64,000 nucleotides of DNA from assembly GCF_001463905.1 (NCBI RefSeq), contig NZ_BBWR01000006.1:98797-162796 (forward strand), in the 5' to 3' direction. The stretch comes from Aureimonas frigidaquae. Lineage in GTDB: Bacteria > Pseudomonadota > Alphaproteobacteria > Rhizobiales > Rhizobiaceae. The notes below the pieces were generated by a model. It saw only the letters and a list, made by a program, of their open reading frames with translations. It ran no database searches and had not been told where the DNA came from. Positions 52,050 to 61,415 of the stretch are shown piece after piece. The position numbers and the translations under genes are program-made. Positions within the stretch are counted from its first letter, which is position 1, and each line of letters begins with the position of its first letter.

Positions 52050-53290
52050 CCGACGAGCGGCCGGAGATGGTCGTTCAGGAAGCGGCCCTGCGGGTCGAGG
52101 TCGCGCCGCAGCTTGCGAAAATCGTCGGCGCGCGGATAGAGCGCCGTGACGTCGTCCCGGTCGAGGAAGTGCATCTTGCCCCAGTGCGGCCGTGCACCGT
52201 AGCGCCGCAGGATCGCGTCCGTGTCGCGCAGGAAGGCCCAGTAATCGATGCCCGGGCCGCCGGAAACCGACAGGGTGATGGAATCCTGCCGGTGGAAGGG
52301 GCTGAGCCAGGCGGGATCGCCTGCGGTGAAGCGGTACTCGATCGGATAGATGCAGTTCGTATGGCGCGTCAGCATCAGTTCGCGCACGGCGCGGATGCTG
52401 TCCTTGCCGTGCTCCAGCGGCACGGCATATTCGAGCTCCACGAAATTGGGCACATATTCGATCGGGTAGACATCGGAGGAATAGGCGATCGTCTCGAACG
52501 CCGATGTCATCGGCGGCGCATCGGTGATGTCCATCACCTTCATCTCGCAGATATCGGCGTCCTTGCGGGTGGTGGACCAGGGCGCGTCCGACGTATCGGC
52601 AAGGCAGTAGAGGTGCCGGCTTTCCGGGACCGGACACCAGAAGAACCCGAAATGGCGATGCTGCGCCGCCAGTTCGTCGTGGCGCTCCATGCAGGTCTCG
52701 AAATCGTCGCGCCACAGGCGCTCGTGCAGATTGTAGCTGTCGGTGACGTTCAGGGTGAGTTCGGAGATCGCGCCGAGCGTGCCAATGGAAACCTGCGCCG
52801 CATGGAGAAGGTCCGGATCGCTGCCGTCGATCACCATGACCGAACCGTCCGCCGTAACGATCCGCATCCCCGCGATGGAGGAGGCGAGGTTGCCGAGCTT
52901 CAGGCCCGTCCCGTGCGTGCCGGTGGTGAAGGCGCCGGCCACGGCCTGGCTGTCAATGTCGCCCTGGTTGACAAGCGAGAGCCCCTCGGCCTTCAGCGCC
53001 TTGCCCACGGCGTTGATCCGGGTGCCCGCCGCCACCGTGACCTGCCGGGCCGCTTTGTCCACGGAGCGGATGCCGGCCAGATTTTCGAGCGACAGGAGCA
53101 GCCCCGAGGTTCCAACGACCGGCGTGAAGGAATGGCCGGACCCGGCGACGCGCACCGGCAGCGATTGCGCCGCGGCCTGTGCCACGGCCTCGCTCAACTC
53201 CGCCTCGCTCGAAGGGGAGGCCCTGAATTGCGGCACGCAATACTGGTTGCCCACCCAGTTGCGCCAGACGCCGCCCTTTTCGAACTCCAT
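52046..53290 (-). CDS. FAD-linked aldonolactone oxidase (ALO/gulonolactone oxidase family)
   Basis: The 414-residue flavoprotein begins GVWRNWVGNQYCVP, has the FAD-binding motif VRVAGSGHSFTPV with the probable flavin-linked His53, and near the C-terminus the ALO motif ARPHWGK (about 366-372). Members oxidise L-gulono- or D-arabinono-1,4-lactone or alditols. AGGGGA precedes the ATG at 53290. It follows the SDR gene after 14 bases on the same strand, suggesting polyol or sugar oxidation in two steps (SDR then oxidase). No signal peptide, so cytoplasmic. Confidence 0.88.
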   Translation of the reverse strand: MEFEKGGVWRNWVGNQYCVPQFRASPSSEAELSEAVAQAAAQSLPVRVAGSGHSFTPVVGTSGLLLSLENLAGIRSVDKAARQVTVAAGTRINAVGKALKAEGLSLVNQGDIDSQAVAGAFTTGTHGTGLKLGNLASSIAGMRIVTADGSVMVIDGSDPDLLHAAQVSIGTLGAISELTLNVTDSYNLHERLWRDDFETCMERHDELAAQHRHFGFFWCPVPESRHLYCLADTSDAPWSTTRKDADICEMKVMDITDAPPMTSAFETIAYSSDVYPIEYVPNFVELEYAVPLEHGKDSIRAVRELMLTRHTNCIYPIEYRFTAGDPAWLSPFHRQDSITLSVSGGPGIDYWAFLRDTDAILRRYGARPHWGKMHFLDRDDVTALYPRADDFRKLRRDLDPQGRFLNDHLRPLVG

Positions 53291-53304
53291 GCCCTTGTCC
53301 CCTC

Positions 53305-54069
53305 TCAGATCGCGGTGAAGCCATTGTCGACGAAGAGATGCGTGCCCGACACAAAACTCGCGTCGTCGCTGGCCAGGAAGAGCGCCGCTTGGGCCACCTC
53401 CTCGGGGCGGCACATGCGGCCCTGCTGCGCGGCGATGGCCGCATCCGAAACGTCGACGCCGTAGCGTGACAGTTCCTCGACCTCCCGCCGGCCGTGTGCC
53501 GTTGCGATGAAGCCCGGGCAGACGGCGTTGCAGCGGATATTGCGATCCCGGAACTCGACCGCGATGGCGCGCGCGAACATGTGGCAGGCCCCCTTGGTCG
53601 TGTTGTAGAGGACCTCCATGGGGGTCGCCACCTGTGCCGAAATGGACGAGGTGCAGACGATGGAGCCGCCCCCGGCCGCGATCATCTGCGGCAGCACGGC
53701 GCGCGTCATCAGGAACATGGACCGGACGTTGATCGCCATGAGCCGGTCCCATTCGGCAAGGCTCGTTTCCAGGAACGGCTTGATGGTGATCGTCCCGGCA
53801 TGGTTGAACAGGACGGTGGCCGGCCCAAGTGCGCCCTTTATGCTTCCCACCGCAGCAGTGACGGCATCCTCCTGCGATACATCGGCCGCCGCGAAGACGG
53901 CCCGCCCGCCGGCCGCGCGGATGCGTTCCGCAACCTCCGCCCCATCGCTCGAGGCAAGGTCGACGATCCCCACGGCAGCGCCGCGCGCGGCGAAGAGTTC
54001 GGAGGCAGCCAGCCCGCACCCGCCCGCGCCGCCGGATATGATCGCCACCTTACCGTCGAGCCTGGACAT
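53305..54069 (-). CDS. SDR family oxidoreductase
   Basis: The 254-residue short-chain dehydrogenase has the cofactor motif SGGAGGCG (12-19), Asp37 at the end of the second strand (NAD preference), FNHAG, the serine region CTSSIS (139-144) and the catalytic YNTTK (Tyr155, Lys159). Substrate is probably an alcohol or sugar alcohol. ATG at 54069 is chosen; ATG at 54093 would add eight residues. It is divergent from the LuxR-type gene and co-transcribed with the lactone oxidase gene. Confidence 0.9.
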   Translation of the reverse strand: MSRLDGKVAIISGGAGGCGLAASELFAARGAAVGIVDLASSDGAEVAERIRAAGGRAVFAAADVSQEDAVTAAVGSIKGALGPATVLFNHAGTITIKPFLETSLAEWDRLMAINVRSMFLMTRAVLPQMIAAGGGSIVCTSSISAQVATPMEVLYNTTKGACHMFARAIAVEFRDRNIRCNAVCPGFIATAHGRREVEELSRYGVDVSDAAIAAQQGRMCRPEEVAQAALFLASDDASFVSGTHLFVDNGFTAI

Positions 54070-54178
54070 CGAAGACGTTCCCTGAACCATGGTCCATGCC
54101 GGACCCACGGGAACAAATTTCTTGAACCGCGAGAGACGGTCGATATGCTCCAAGGCATATGGATGGCCGGGCAGACGC

Positions 54179-55051
54179 ATGGACGCAGGCGAAGCACAAT
54201 CGATCGCACGGCTGATGGGCGCTGCCGGGACGGACGGCTTCGGCGCGGCGCTCGACGCGCTCGCGCGCAGGCAGGCCGCCTTCGACATGTCGGTGCTGCT
54301 CGTCTACTCGCCACGGCGCCGGCCGGTGCTGATCCATGACGGCTATACCGACCGCATCTCGCAGCCGGCGCTCGACGCCTACCTTGACCACGCCTACCTT
54401 CTCGACCCGTTCTATGTGGCGAGTGTCGGCGGCCATCCGCCCGGCCTGTGGCGCATGGGCGACCTTGCCCCGGACAGCTTCTTCGCATCCGGCTTCATGA
54501 CGGCGCCGGACGTGCATCCGTGCATTTCCACGGAGGCCGGGACGCTTGCCGAGGAGGTCGGCTTCCTCATTCCGCTTCAGGACGGCGTCACCGCCACCTA
54601 TTCGCTGATGCGCGTGGTGCAAGGCCAGGGTTTTTCGCCCGCCGAGTTCGAGGCGCTCCGCGCCATCGAGCCCATATTGCGCCGGTCGATCGCCGATGAG
54701 TGGAGCCTGCGGCAACCGCCGCAGAACCAGGGCATCTGTGCCGGGCAGGACATGGAAACGCTCTTCGCGGCGCTGTTCTCGGACTGCCTGACGGTGACGC
54801 AGCGGCGTGTCGTGTCCCTTCTCCTGCGCGGCCACAGCGCCTTGTCCATCGCCATGACCATGGGCATTTCGGAAGGTACGGCCAAGAACCACCGCGCCAA
54901 CATCTACAAGCGGCTGAACATTTCCAGCCAGGGGGAACTGTTCCGGCTCTTCATCGACCATCTCGGCAGGCGCCCCGCCGCCACGGCGCCCGCCTTGGGC
55001 AATCGGCCCCGGCCAGCGGGTGGGATCGCAGAAGGCCTGCCAGCGCAATAG
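54179..55051 (+). CDS. LuxR family transcriptional regulator
   Basis: The 290-residue protein has a C-terminal LuxR helix-turn-helix at about 205-265 (LTVTQRRVVSLLLRGHSALS, then ISEGTAKNHRANIYKRLNIS). The N-terminal 190 residues show no acyl-homoserine-lactone motif that I can recognise and no receiver Asp pattern; they may be a PAS/GAF-like sensor. It precedes eutH, eutB and eutC by 82 bases in the same direction and is divergent from the SDR gene, so it probably controls one or both. Ethanolamine operons usually use the AraC-type EutR or a two-component system, so this is atypical. Start is not marked by a strong ribosome site. Confidence 0.87.
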   Translation: MDAGEAQSIARLMGAAGTDGFGAALDALARRQAAFDMSVLLVYSPRRRPVLIHDGYTDRISQPALDAYLDHAYLLDPFYVASVGGHPPGLWRMGDLAPDSFFASGFMTAPDVHPCISTEAGTLAEEVGFLIPLQDGVTATYSLMRVVQGQGFSPAEFEALRAIEPILRRSIADEWSLRQPPQNQGICAGQDMETLFAALFSDCLTVTQRRVVSLLLRGHSALSIAMTMGISEGTAKNHRANIYKRLNISSQGELFRLFIDHLGRRPAATAPALGNRPRPAGGIAEGLPAQ

Positions 55052-55133
55052 GCCAAAAGGCAGGTATGGGCGGATATTGCCTCCCGATCGAGCAGTGCCT
55101 TAACCTCAGGCATTCTCGACACGAGGTGATCCC

Positions 55134-56387
55134 ATGGAATTCGTCGGCAATCTCGTCATCTACATCATCATGGCCTGCGCCCTGGCGGGCGCCATCGCAT
55201 CCATCATCGATGAGGACAGCGCGCTGGGCCGCGAGTTCCTGTCGGGCATCTATACGATCGGCATCATCTTCGTGCCGGTGGCCGGCATCATGGCTGCGCA
55301 ACCCTATGTCTCGGCCGCCATACCGGCGATCTTCGGCCCGGCCTTCGCGGCGGTCGGGGCGGACCCGGCCGTGGCGGCCAACACCTTCATCGCCGTCGAC
55401 ATGGGCGGCTACCAGCTTGCGGACGCCATTGCCCGCTCGCGTGAGGACTGGATCATCGCCATGGTGGTCGGCTATCTGGCGGGCGCCACCATCATCTTCT
55501 CCATTCCCATCGGCCTGACCATGCTGCGGGAAGAGGACCGCCCCTATATGGCGCTCGGCACCATGGCGGGCTTCCTGTCCATACCGGTCGGCGCCCTGGT
55601 GGCGGGCATCCTCCTGATCGTCACCGACCCGGTGGTGCGTGAGGCCGTCTCCACCAATGCGGAGGCGACCTACACGCTGGCGATCACCTTCGGCCAGCTC
55701 ATCGCCAATCTCATTCCGCTCGCCATCATCTGCGCCGCCTTCGCGGCAGGGCTGGCCCTGATCCCCGCCGCCATGATCCGCGGCTTCCTGATCTTCGGGC
55801 GGGTGCTGACGGCGGTGCTGCGCATCATTCTGGTCCTGTCGATCATCGAATATTTCACCAGCGCCTTCTCGACCCTGTTCGGGGGCTGGGGCTTCGATCC
55901 GATCATCGCCGACGAGGCGGACCAGTTCCGCGCGCTGGAGCTTGCCGGCTATATCGGCATCATGCTGGCGGGCGCGTTTCCGATGGTCCATCTCATCACC
56001 CGCTACCTGTCGGCGCCCATGGAGCGGCTCGGGCGGCGGCTCGGCCTGCAGGCGGAAGGCGCGGCCGGCCTTCTGGCGGCCTGCGCCAACATCATCGCCC
56101 TGTTCCGGCTGGTCCAAGACATGACCCCGCGTGACAAGGTGCTCACCCTGGCCTTTGCGGTCTGCGGGGCGTTCCTGTTCGGCGACCATCTCGCCTTCAC
56201 GGCGAATTTCCAGCCGAGCCTCATCATCATCATCATGATCGGCAAGATTGCCGGCGCGCTGGCAGGCTTTGCCATCGCGCTCTACATCGCCGTGCCGCGG
56301 GCCGAGATGATGGGCGCGGCGGCGCGGGTGGCCGCCAGCGCGCCCGATCCGGCCGCGGCAAAGGGATCGGCGGTGCCGATGGGCTGA
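55134..56387 (+). CDS. eutH: ethanolamine transporter EutH
   Basis: The 417-residue membrane protein has about ten to eleven helices and EutH-family stretches (FIAVDMGGYQLADAIARS, LREEDRPYMALGTMAGFLS, FGDHLAFTANFQP). EutH lets protonated or neutral ethanolamine cross the inner membrane when it is scarce. GAGGTGA stands 4-10 bases before the ATG at 55134. It lies directly upstream of eutB and eutC. The end of the protein is an Ala/Pro-rich tail. Confidence 0.93.
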   Translation: MEFVGNLVIYIIMACALAGAIASIIDEDSALGREFLSGIYTIGIIFVPVAGIMAAQPYVSAAIPAIFGPAFAAVGADPAVAANTFIAVDMGGYQLADAIARSREDWIIAMVVGYLAGATIIFSIPIGLTMLREEDRPYMALGTMAGFLSIPVGALVAGILLIVTDPVVREAVSTNAEATYTLAITFGQLIANLIPLAIICAAFAAGLALIPAAMIRGFLIFGRVLTAVLRIILVLSIIEYFTSAFSTLFGGWGFDPIIADEADQFRALELAGYIGIMLAGAFPMVHLITRYLSAPMERLGRRLGLQAEGAAGLLAACANIIALFRLVQDMTPRDKVLTLAFAVCGAFLFGDHLAFTANFQPSLIIIIMIGKIAGALAGFAIALYIAVPRAEMMGAAARVAASAPDPAAAKGSAVPMG

Positions 56388-56499
56388 CAGGACGGCGGCG
56401 GCGTGGCTGCCGCTTCGCCTTCCACGGCCCGGCATGGCATGATGGCGCTGCGGCGGGGCGCAGAACCGGCGCGGCGCCGAACCTTTCCGGAGGGCTGAC

Positions 56500-57891
56500 A
56501 TGGCTTATCGCTTCGACACCGCAGGACGACGCTTCCACTTCGCCGATCTGAAGGAGCTTCTGGCCAAGGCCACGCCGGAACGCTCCGGAGACGTGCTCGC
56601 CGGGGTCGCCGCCGGCGACGAGGAGGAGCGCGCCGCGGCCCAGCTCGCTCTGGCCGACCTTCCGCTGCGGACCTTCCTGTCGCAGACCGTCATCCCCTAC
56701 GAGGATGACGAGGTCACCCGGCTGATCCAGGACACGCACGATGCGCAGGCCTTCCGGCCCGTGGCCCATATGACGCTGGGGGACTTGCGGGACTGGCTCC
56801 TGTCCGATGCCGCCGATGCGCAGTCATTGGCCGCGCTGGCCCCGGGCCTGACACCGGAAATGGTGGCGGGCGTCGCCAAGCTGTGCCGCAACCAGGACCT
56901 GGTGCTCATCGCCCGCAAGTGCAGCGTCGTCACACGCTTCCGCAACACGATCGGCCTTGCCGGGCGCCTGTCCACGCGGCTGCAGCCGAACCACCCGACC
57001 GACGACCCGACGGGCATCGCCGCCTCTATCCTGGACGGGCTGATGTATGGCAGCGGCGATGCCACGATCGGCATCAACCCCGCGACCGACTCCATCCCCG
57101 CCGTCAGCAACCTCGTCATGATGCTGGACGAGGTGATCCAGCGCTACGCGATCCCCACACAGTCCTGCGTGCTCACGCATATCACCACCTCGATCGACGT
57201 GATCAATCGCGGCGCGCCGCTGGACCTCGTCTTCCAGTCGATCGCCGGCACCGAGCGCGCCAACCGCTCCTTCGGCATCAGCCTGTCCACCCTGGCCGAG
57301 GGGTATGACGCGGCCGCAAGCCTGTCGCGCGGGACCGTCGGCGACAATGCCATGTATTTCGAGACGGGGCAGGGGAGCTGCCTGTCCGCCGATGCCCATC
57401 ATGGAGTGGACCAGCAGACGCTGGAGGCGCGGGCCTATGGCGTTGCCCGCCGCTTCCGGCCGCTCCTCGTCAATACGGTGGTCGGCTTCATCGGGCCGGA
57501 ATATCTGTACGACGGACGGCAGATCATCCGGGCCGGGCTGGAAGACCATTTCTGCGGCAAGCTACTCGGCGTGCCGATGGGCTGCGACATCTGCTACACC
57601 AACCATGCGCAGGCCGACCAGAACGACATGGACACGCTTCTGACCATGCTGTCGGTGGCCGGCGTCACCTTCATCATGGGCATTCCGGGCTCGGACGATA
57701 TCATGCTCAACTATCAGACGACCTCGTTCCACGACGCCCTCTATGCCCGCAAGGTCGTCGGGCTGCGACCTGCGCCCGAGTTCGAGGCCTGGCTGGAAGA
57801 GGCCGGCATTTTCGAGCCGGGCGAACCGGGACGGCTCGGAACCGCCCTTCCGCGTGCCTTCGAGCGCGCACTGTCCGTCGTCGGGGGCTGA
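56500..57891 (+). CDS. eutB: ethanolamine ammonia-lyase large subunit EutB
   Basis: The 463-residue catalytic subunit of the adenosylcobalamin-dependent lyase converts ethanolamine to acetaldehyde and ammonia. Recognisable segments are [54 protein letters not shown] and [17 protein letters not shown]. Length is typical. GGAGGG lies 5 bases before the ATG at 56500. No microcompartment shell genes, eutA reactivase or eutE/eutD genes are near, so it works in the cytosol with acetaldehyde handled elsewhere. Confidence 0.97.
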   Translation: MAYRFDTAGRRFHFADLKELLAKATPERSGDVLAGVAAGDEEERAAAQLALADLPLRTFLSQTVIPYEDDEVTRLIQDTHDAQAFRPVAHMTLGDLRDWLLSDAADAQSLAALAPGLTPEMVAGVAKLCRNQDLVLIARKCSVVTRFRNTIGLAGRLSTRLQPNHPTDDPTGIAASILDGLMYGSGDATIGINPATDSIPAVSNLVMMLDEVIQRYAIPTQSCVLTHITTSIDVINRGAPLDLVFQSIAGTERANRSFGISLSTLAEGYDAAASLSRGTVGDNAMYFETGQGSCLSADAHHGVDQQTLEARAYGVARRFRPLLVNTVVGFIGPEYLYDGRQIIRAGLEDHFCGKLLGVPMGCDICYTNHAQADQNDMDTLLTMLSVAGVTFIMGIPGSDDIMLNYQTTSFHDALYARKVVGLRPAPEFEAWLEEAGIFEPGEPGRLGTALPRAFERALSVVGG

Positions 57892-57895
57892 CGCC

Positions 57896-58717
57896 ATGGC
57901 CAAGGACGACGATGCCCGCCCGCCGGTCGTGATCCCCAGCGGCTGGGAAGCGCTCCGGCGCCACACCCCGGCGCGGATCGCGCTCGGGCGCGCCGGCACG
58001 AGCCTGCCGACAGGCCCGCATCTTCAGTTCCAGCTCGCCCATGCCCGGGCCCGCAGCGCCGTGCACCGGGCGCTCGATACGGATAAGCTCCTGGCTGCCC
58101 TCGGCCCGCTCGGGCAGGACGCGCTGGTTCTGGACAGCCGGGCGGACGACCGGGCCACCTATCTCCAGCGGCCGGATGCCGGGCGGCGTCTTGCGCCACA
58201 ATCGGCCGAGCGCCTGCAGGCCCAGGCCGCCGCCAGCACCGGCCCGGATGTCGCGCTGATCGTTGCCGACGGGCTTTCCGCCTTTGCGGTGGAAGAAAAT
58301 ATCGTGCCGCTTCTCGGCGCGCTCATGCCCATGCTGGATGCGGAAGGGTGGACATGCGCGCCGCTCGTCGTGGCGCGGCAGGCGCGTGTCGCGCTGGGGG
58401 ATGAGGTGGGCGGGATTCTGAAGTCCCGCATGGCCGTCATGCTGATCGGCGAGCGGCCCGGCCTGTCGTCGCCCGACAGTCTGGGCATCTACATGACCCT
58501 GTCGCCCCGTGTCGGCCTGACGGACGAAGCGCGCAACTGCATCTCCAATGTCCGGGCGGAAGGCCTTGCGCCACCACGCGCCGCGCAGAAACTGCGCTAC
58601 CTGATGCGCGAAGCGTTCCGGCGCAATCTGTCCGGCGTCGCCCTGAAGGACGAGGAGGACGCACCGCAGTCCAGCGTGGAGGCGGGAGCCGGAAATTTCC
58701 TGACGGGCGAGCGGTGA
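57896..58717 (+). CDS. eutC: ethanolamine ammonia-lyase small subunit EutC
   Basis: The 273-residue small subunit completes the cobalamin-binding site of the lyase. Family segments are [68 protein letters not shown] and [11 protein letters not shown]. It lacks the long N-terminal leader that targets the enteric protein to microcompartments, in line with no shell genes here. ATG at 57896 is four bases after the eutB stop. Confidence 0.96.
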   Translation: MAKDDDARPPVVIPSGWEALRRHTPARIALGRAGTSLPTGPHLQFQLAHARARSAVHRALDTDKLLAALGPLGQDALVLDSRADDRATYLQRPDAGRRLAPQSAERLQAQAAASTGPDVALIVADGLSAFAVEENIVPLLGALMPMLDAEGWTCAPLVVARQARVALGDEVGGILKSRMAVMLIGERPGLSSPDSLGIYMTLSPRVGLTDEARNCISNVRAEGLAPPRAAQKLRYLMREAFRRNLSGVALKDEEDAPQSSVEAGAGNFLTGER

Positions 58718-58792
58718 CGCCGTGCCTATAGCGCAGGCGATTGGGCGCTCTATCTTGTCCTCCTGTCCAGCGATTAGGGGGGAGATCGGACC

Positions 58793-60454
58793 GTGAGTGC
58801 TAATCTGGTCCTGATCGACATGCTCGGCGCGGCCGCCCTTCTTTTGTGGGGCCTGCGCATGATCAAGACGGGCATGCTGCGGGCCTTCGGCGCATCCTTG
58901 CGCGCCTGGATCGCCTGGGGAACCTCGAACCGCTTTACCGCCGCCGGCGTCGGCCTGCTCGCCACGCTGGCCGTCCAGTCCAGCACCGCGACAGCCGTCA
59001 TCACCGCGTCCTTCGCCGCGCGCGATCTGATGTCCGGCGCCATGGCGCAGGCGGTCATGCTCGGCGCCAATATCGGCACCGGGCTTGCCGCCGCCTTCCT
59101 GTCGCTCGACCTGCACTGGCTGTCACCGCTCCTCATCCTGATCGGCGTGACCGTCTTCTCCCGCTCGGGCGAGGCGCGGGGCAAGGGCATCGGACGGGCC
59201 GTCCTCGGCCTCGGCCTCATGCTCCTGGCGCTCAACCTGCTTGGCGAGGCGACGCAGCCGGTGCGTGATTCGCCCGTCGTGGCGACGATCCTCGGCAGCA
59301 TTTCGCAGGCGCCGTTCCTCGGCCTTATCTTCGGAAGCGGCCTCGCCTTCCTGGCATCGTCGAGCCTGGCCGTGGTGCTCTTCGTCGTGCTTCTGGCAGA
59401 CAGCGGCGTGATCACGCCCGTCGCCGCCCTCGTGCTGGTGGCGGGCGCCAATCTGGGCGGGGCGATCCCGCCTTATGTCGCCATTGCCGGGGAGGGGGTG
59501 GAGGCGCGCCGCGTCGCCACGGCCAATCTGGCCGTGCGCACGCTGGGGGCGCTGGTCCTGACCGTGTCCGCACCCTGGCTGGCGCCCTGGCTCAGCCGTA
59601 TGTTCCCTGATACCGGCCACATGGCCCTGGCCGCGCATATCGGCTTTTCGCTGACGCTGCTCGTCATCTTCATGCCGTTGCTGACGCCGCTGACGCGCTT
59701 GGTCGAACGCATGTTGCCGGCCGGCAGCATGGATGTGTTCGGTCCGCGCTATCTGGACGAGGCCGCGTTGGCCACGCCCACCATCGCCGTTGCGGCCGCC
59801 GCGCGTGAAACCTTGCGGCTGGGCGACATGATCCACGACCAGATCGAGGGCAGCATGCATGCCCTGCAGGGCGACGATCCCGGGGCCGGCAGCAAGCTGA
59901 CCCGGATCGAGGAGAACGTCGACACGCTCTACCTTGCCATCAAATCCTACATCGCGCGGCTCGACCGCGCCCATATGGACGCCGACGATATCAAGCGGGC
60001 CGACGAGGTCCTCGCCTATGCGGTCAATCTGGAGCATGTGGGGGATATCGTCGATACGGGGCTTGTCGAACTGTCGATCCGCAAGGCGCGGCGCGGCTAC
60101 AAGTTCTCCGCCGAGGGCTTGAGCGAAATCACCGCCTTCTACCGCCAGACGCTCGACATCATGCAGACGGCGCAGAGCGTCTTCTTCACGCGGGATGCGG
60201 ATCTGGCACGCCGCCTCGTGGCGCAGAAGCCGGATGTCCGGCGGCTGGAGAGCGAATCCGCCGAGCGGCATATGGAGCGCCTGCGCGCCCAGCGGACCGA
60301 AACGATGGAAACCTCCGGCATGCACCTCGACGTCCTGCGCGACCTGCGGCGCGTCAACGCGCACCTCATCTCGGTCGCCTATCCCATTCTGGACGATCTC
60401 GGCGCCCTGCGGGAAACGCGCCTCAAGCCGGTCGATGGCGACGGCGAAGGCTGA
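58793..60454 (+). CDS. Na/Pi cotransporter family protein with PhoU-like domain
   Basis: The 553-residue protein has two Na/Pi-cotransporter repeats (LATLAVQSSTATAVITASFA near 60-80 and FLASSSLAVVLFVVLL near 183-200) in about eight to ten helices, then a cytoplasmic PhoU-like helical domain from about 340 (RLGDMIHDQIEGSMHALQGD). It probably moves phosphate with sodium. GTG at 58793 has GGGGGAG about 9 bases upstream. It follows eutC by 75 bases but no functional link is visible, and may have its own promoter. Confidence 0.9.
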   Translation: MSANLVLIDMLGAAALLLWGLRMIKTGMLRAFGASLRAWIAWGTSNRFTAAGVGLLATLAVQSSTATAVITASFAARDLMSGAMAQAVMLGANIGTGLAAAFLSLDLHWLSPLLILIGVTVFSRSGEARGKGIGRAVLGLGLMLLALNLLGEATQPVRDSPVVATILGSISQAPFLGLIFGSGLAFLASSSLAVVLFVVLLADSGVITPVAALVLVAGANLGGAIPPYVAIAGEGVEARRVATANLAVRTLGALVLTVSAPWLAPWLSRMFPDTGHMALAAHIGFSLTLLVIFMPLLTPLTRLVERMLPAGSMDVFGPRYLDEAALATPTIAVAAAARETLRLGDMIHDQIEGSMHALQGDDPGAGSKLTRIEENVDTLYLAIKSYIARLDRAHMDADDIKRADEVLAYAVNLEHVGDIVDTGLVELSIRKARRGYKFSAEGLSEITAFYRQTLDIMQTAQSVFFTRDADLARRLVAQKPDVRRLESESAERHMERLRAQRTETMETSGMHLDVLRDLRRVNAHLISVAYPILDDLGALRETRLKPVDGDGEG

Positions 60455-60481
60455 TAAGCCACATGGGTCGGTGCGCAGCGC

Positions 60482-61255
60482 TCAGGCGAGTCCGCTGGCG
60501 CCGAGCCCCTGCGATATGCGCCGCGCGGACCGCCCGACCGCCTCTGCCAAGGCGCCCTCGGCATCCTGGAACGCAGGCAGCGTTTCATAATCCGATACGT
60601 TGATGCCGGCCACGATGCGCCCGGCCCGATCCCGCACGGGGGTGGCCACGCTGGCGATCCCGGGGACGTAAAGTCCCCGGAAGAAGACGAAGCCGCGCGC
60701 CGCCTCTGCGGCGATGGTCTTGTGAAGCCGTTCCGCTTCATCGCCATCGAGCGTGACGCCGGCGGCCCGCGCCAGGCCGAACAGTTCCTGCGCCGAGCAA
60801 TCGAAGAGAAGCGCGTGTCCGATGGAATTTTCATGCGCCTGCATGCGTGTCCCCACGGCAAGGTTGCCGCTGATGCGATGGCGCGAGGAGAGGCTCAGGA
60901 GGTAGACGACATCCCATCCGTCGCCGATCGCCAGGTGCACGGAGGCATCCGTTTCGTCGCGCAGCGCCTCCAGGATCGGCCGGGCGATCTCCACCACGTC
61001 GAGGGAGCCCAGATAGTCGAAGCCGAGACCGAGCACCCCGACACCGAGCTGGAACGCGTTGGAGTTGGCCGCGCGCTGCAGGAAGCCCTCCGCCTCCAGC
61101 GTGACGGCCAGCCGGAACGCCGTGCCCCTGGGAATGCCGAGTTCCCGGCTCATCTCGGGCACTGTCACGACGCGCCGCGCGCGGTCGAACATGCGCAGGA
61201 TTGCCAGGCCGCGCCGCAAAGCCGGGACGATATAGCGCTCTTGCGTATCCACCAT
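60482..61255 (-). CDS. IclR family transcriptional regulator
   Basis: The 257-residue regulator has an N-terminal winged helix (ALRRGLAILRMFDRARRVVT, then TVPEMSRELGIPRGTAFRLA) and a C-terminal IclR ligand domain (ENSIGHALLFDCSAQE, GFVFFRGLYVPGIASVATPV). ATG at 61255 gives a typical IclR N-terminus; an upstream ATG at 61327 or 61360 would add an unlikely leader. It is divergent from the FAD oxidoreductase gene, with a dyad in the shared promoter, so it probably controls that gene and the TctC-type gene after it. Confidence 0.92.
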   Translation of the reverse strand: MVDTQERYIVPALRRGLAILRMFDRARRVVTVPEMSRELGIPRGTAFRLAVTLEAEGFLQRAANSNAFQLGVGVLGLGFDYLGSLDVVEIARPILEALRDETDASVHLAIGDGWDVVYLLSLSSRHRISGNLAVGTRMQAHENSIGHALLFDCSAQELFGLARAAGVTLDGDEAERLHKTIAAEAARGFVFFRGLYVPGIASVATPVRDRAGRIVAGINVSDYETLPAFQDAEGALAEAVGRSARRISQGLGASGLA

Positions 61256-61363
61256 GGGCTCGACCCCGCTGCCTGATCCTGTCCGCCTTAGCGCATCGAA
61301 GGCGCCACGCCAAACGCTGCGCTGCACCATGCCGCGCCCTTGACAGGCAGCAGGCATCACGAA

Positions 61364-61386
61364 ATGCTGGTTCTTATAAAAAGCAT
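61364..61386 (+). promoter_or_regulatory. dyad in the divergent IclR / FAD oxidoreductase promoter
   Basis: ATGCT (61364-61368) and AGCAT (61382-61386) are inverted around an AT-rich centre containing TTATAAA. A good -35 hexamer TTGACA lies at 61340-61345 with the dyad over the -10 position 17-18 bases on. The layout fits repression by the IclR protein. AAGGAG then gives a strong ribosome site 6 bases before the ATG at 61416. Confidence 0.5.
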
Positions 61387-61415
61387 TGTTTTATTAGGAA
61401 AGCAAGGAGAGCCGC

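Noticed and set aside
54110..54133. GGAAC before the LuxR-type gene as an EcfG promoter
   Set aside because: No TT occurs at the required 18-19 base spacing.
55052..55133. Cobalamin riboswitch before eutH
   Set aside because: The gap is only 82 bases and no B12-box-like sequence or fold was recognised.
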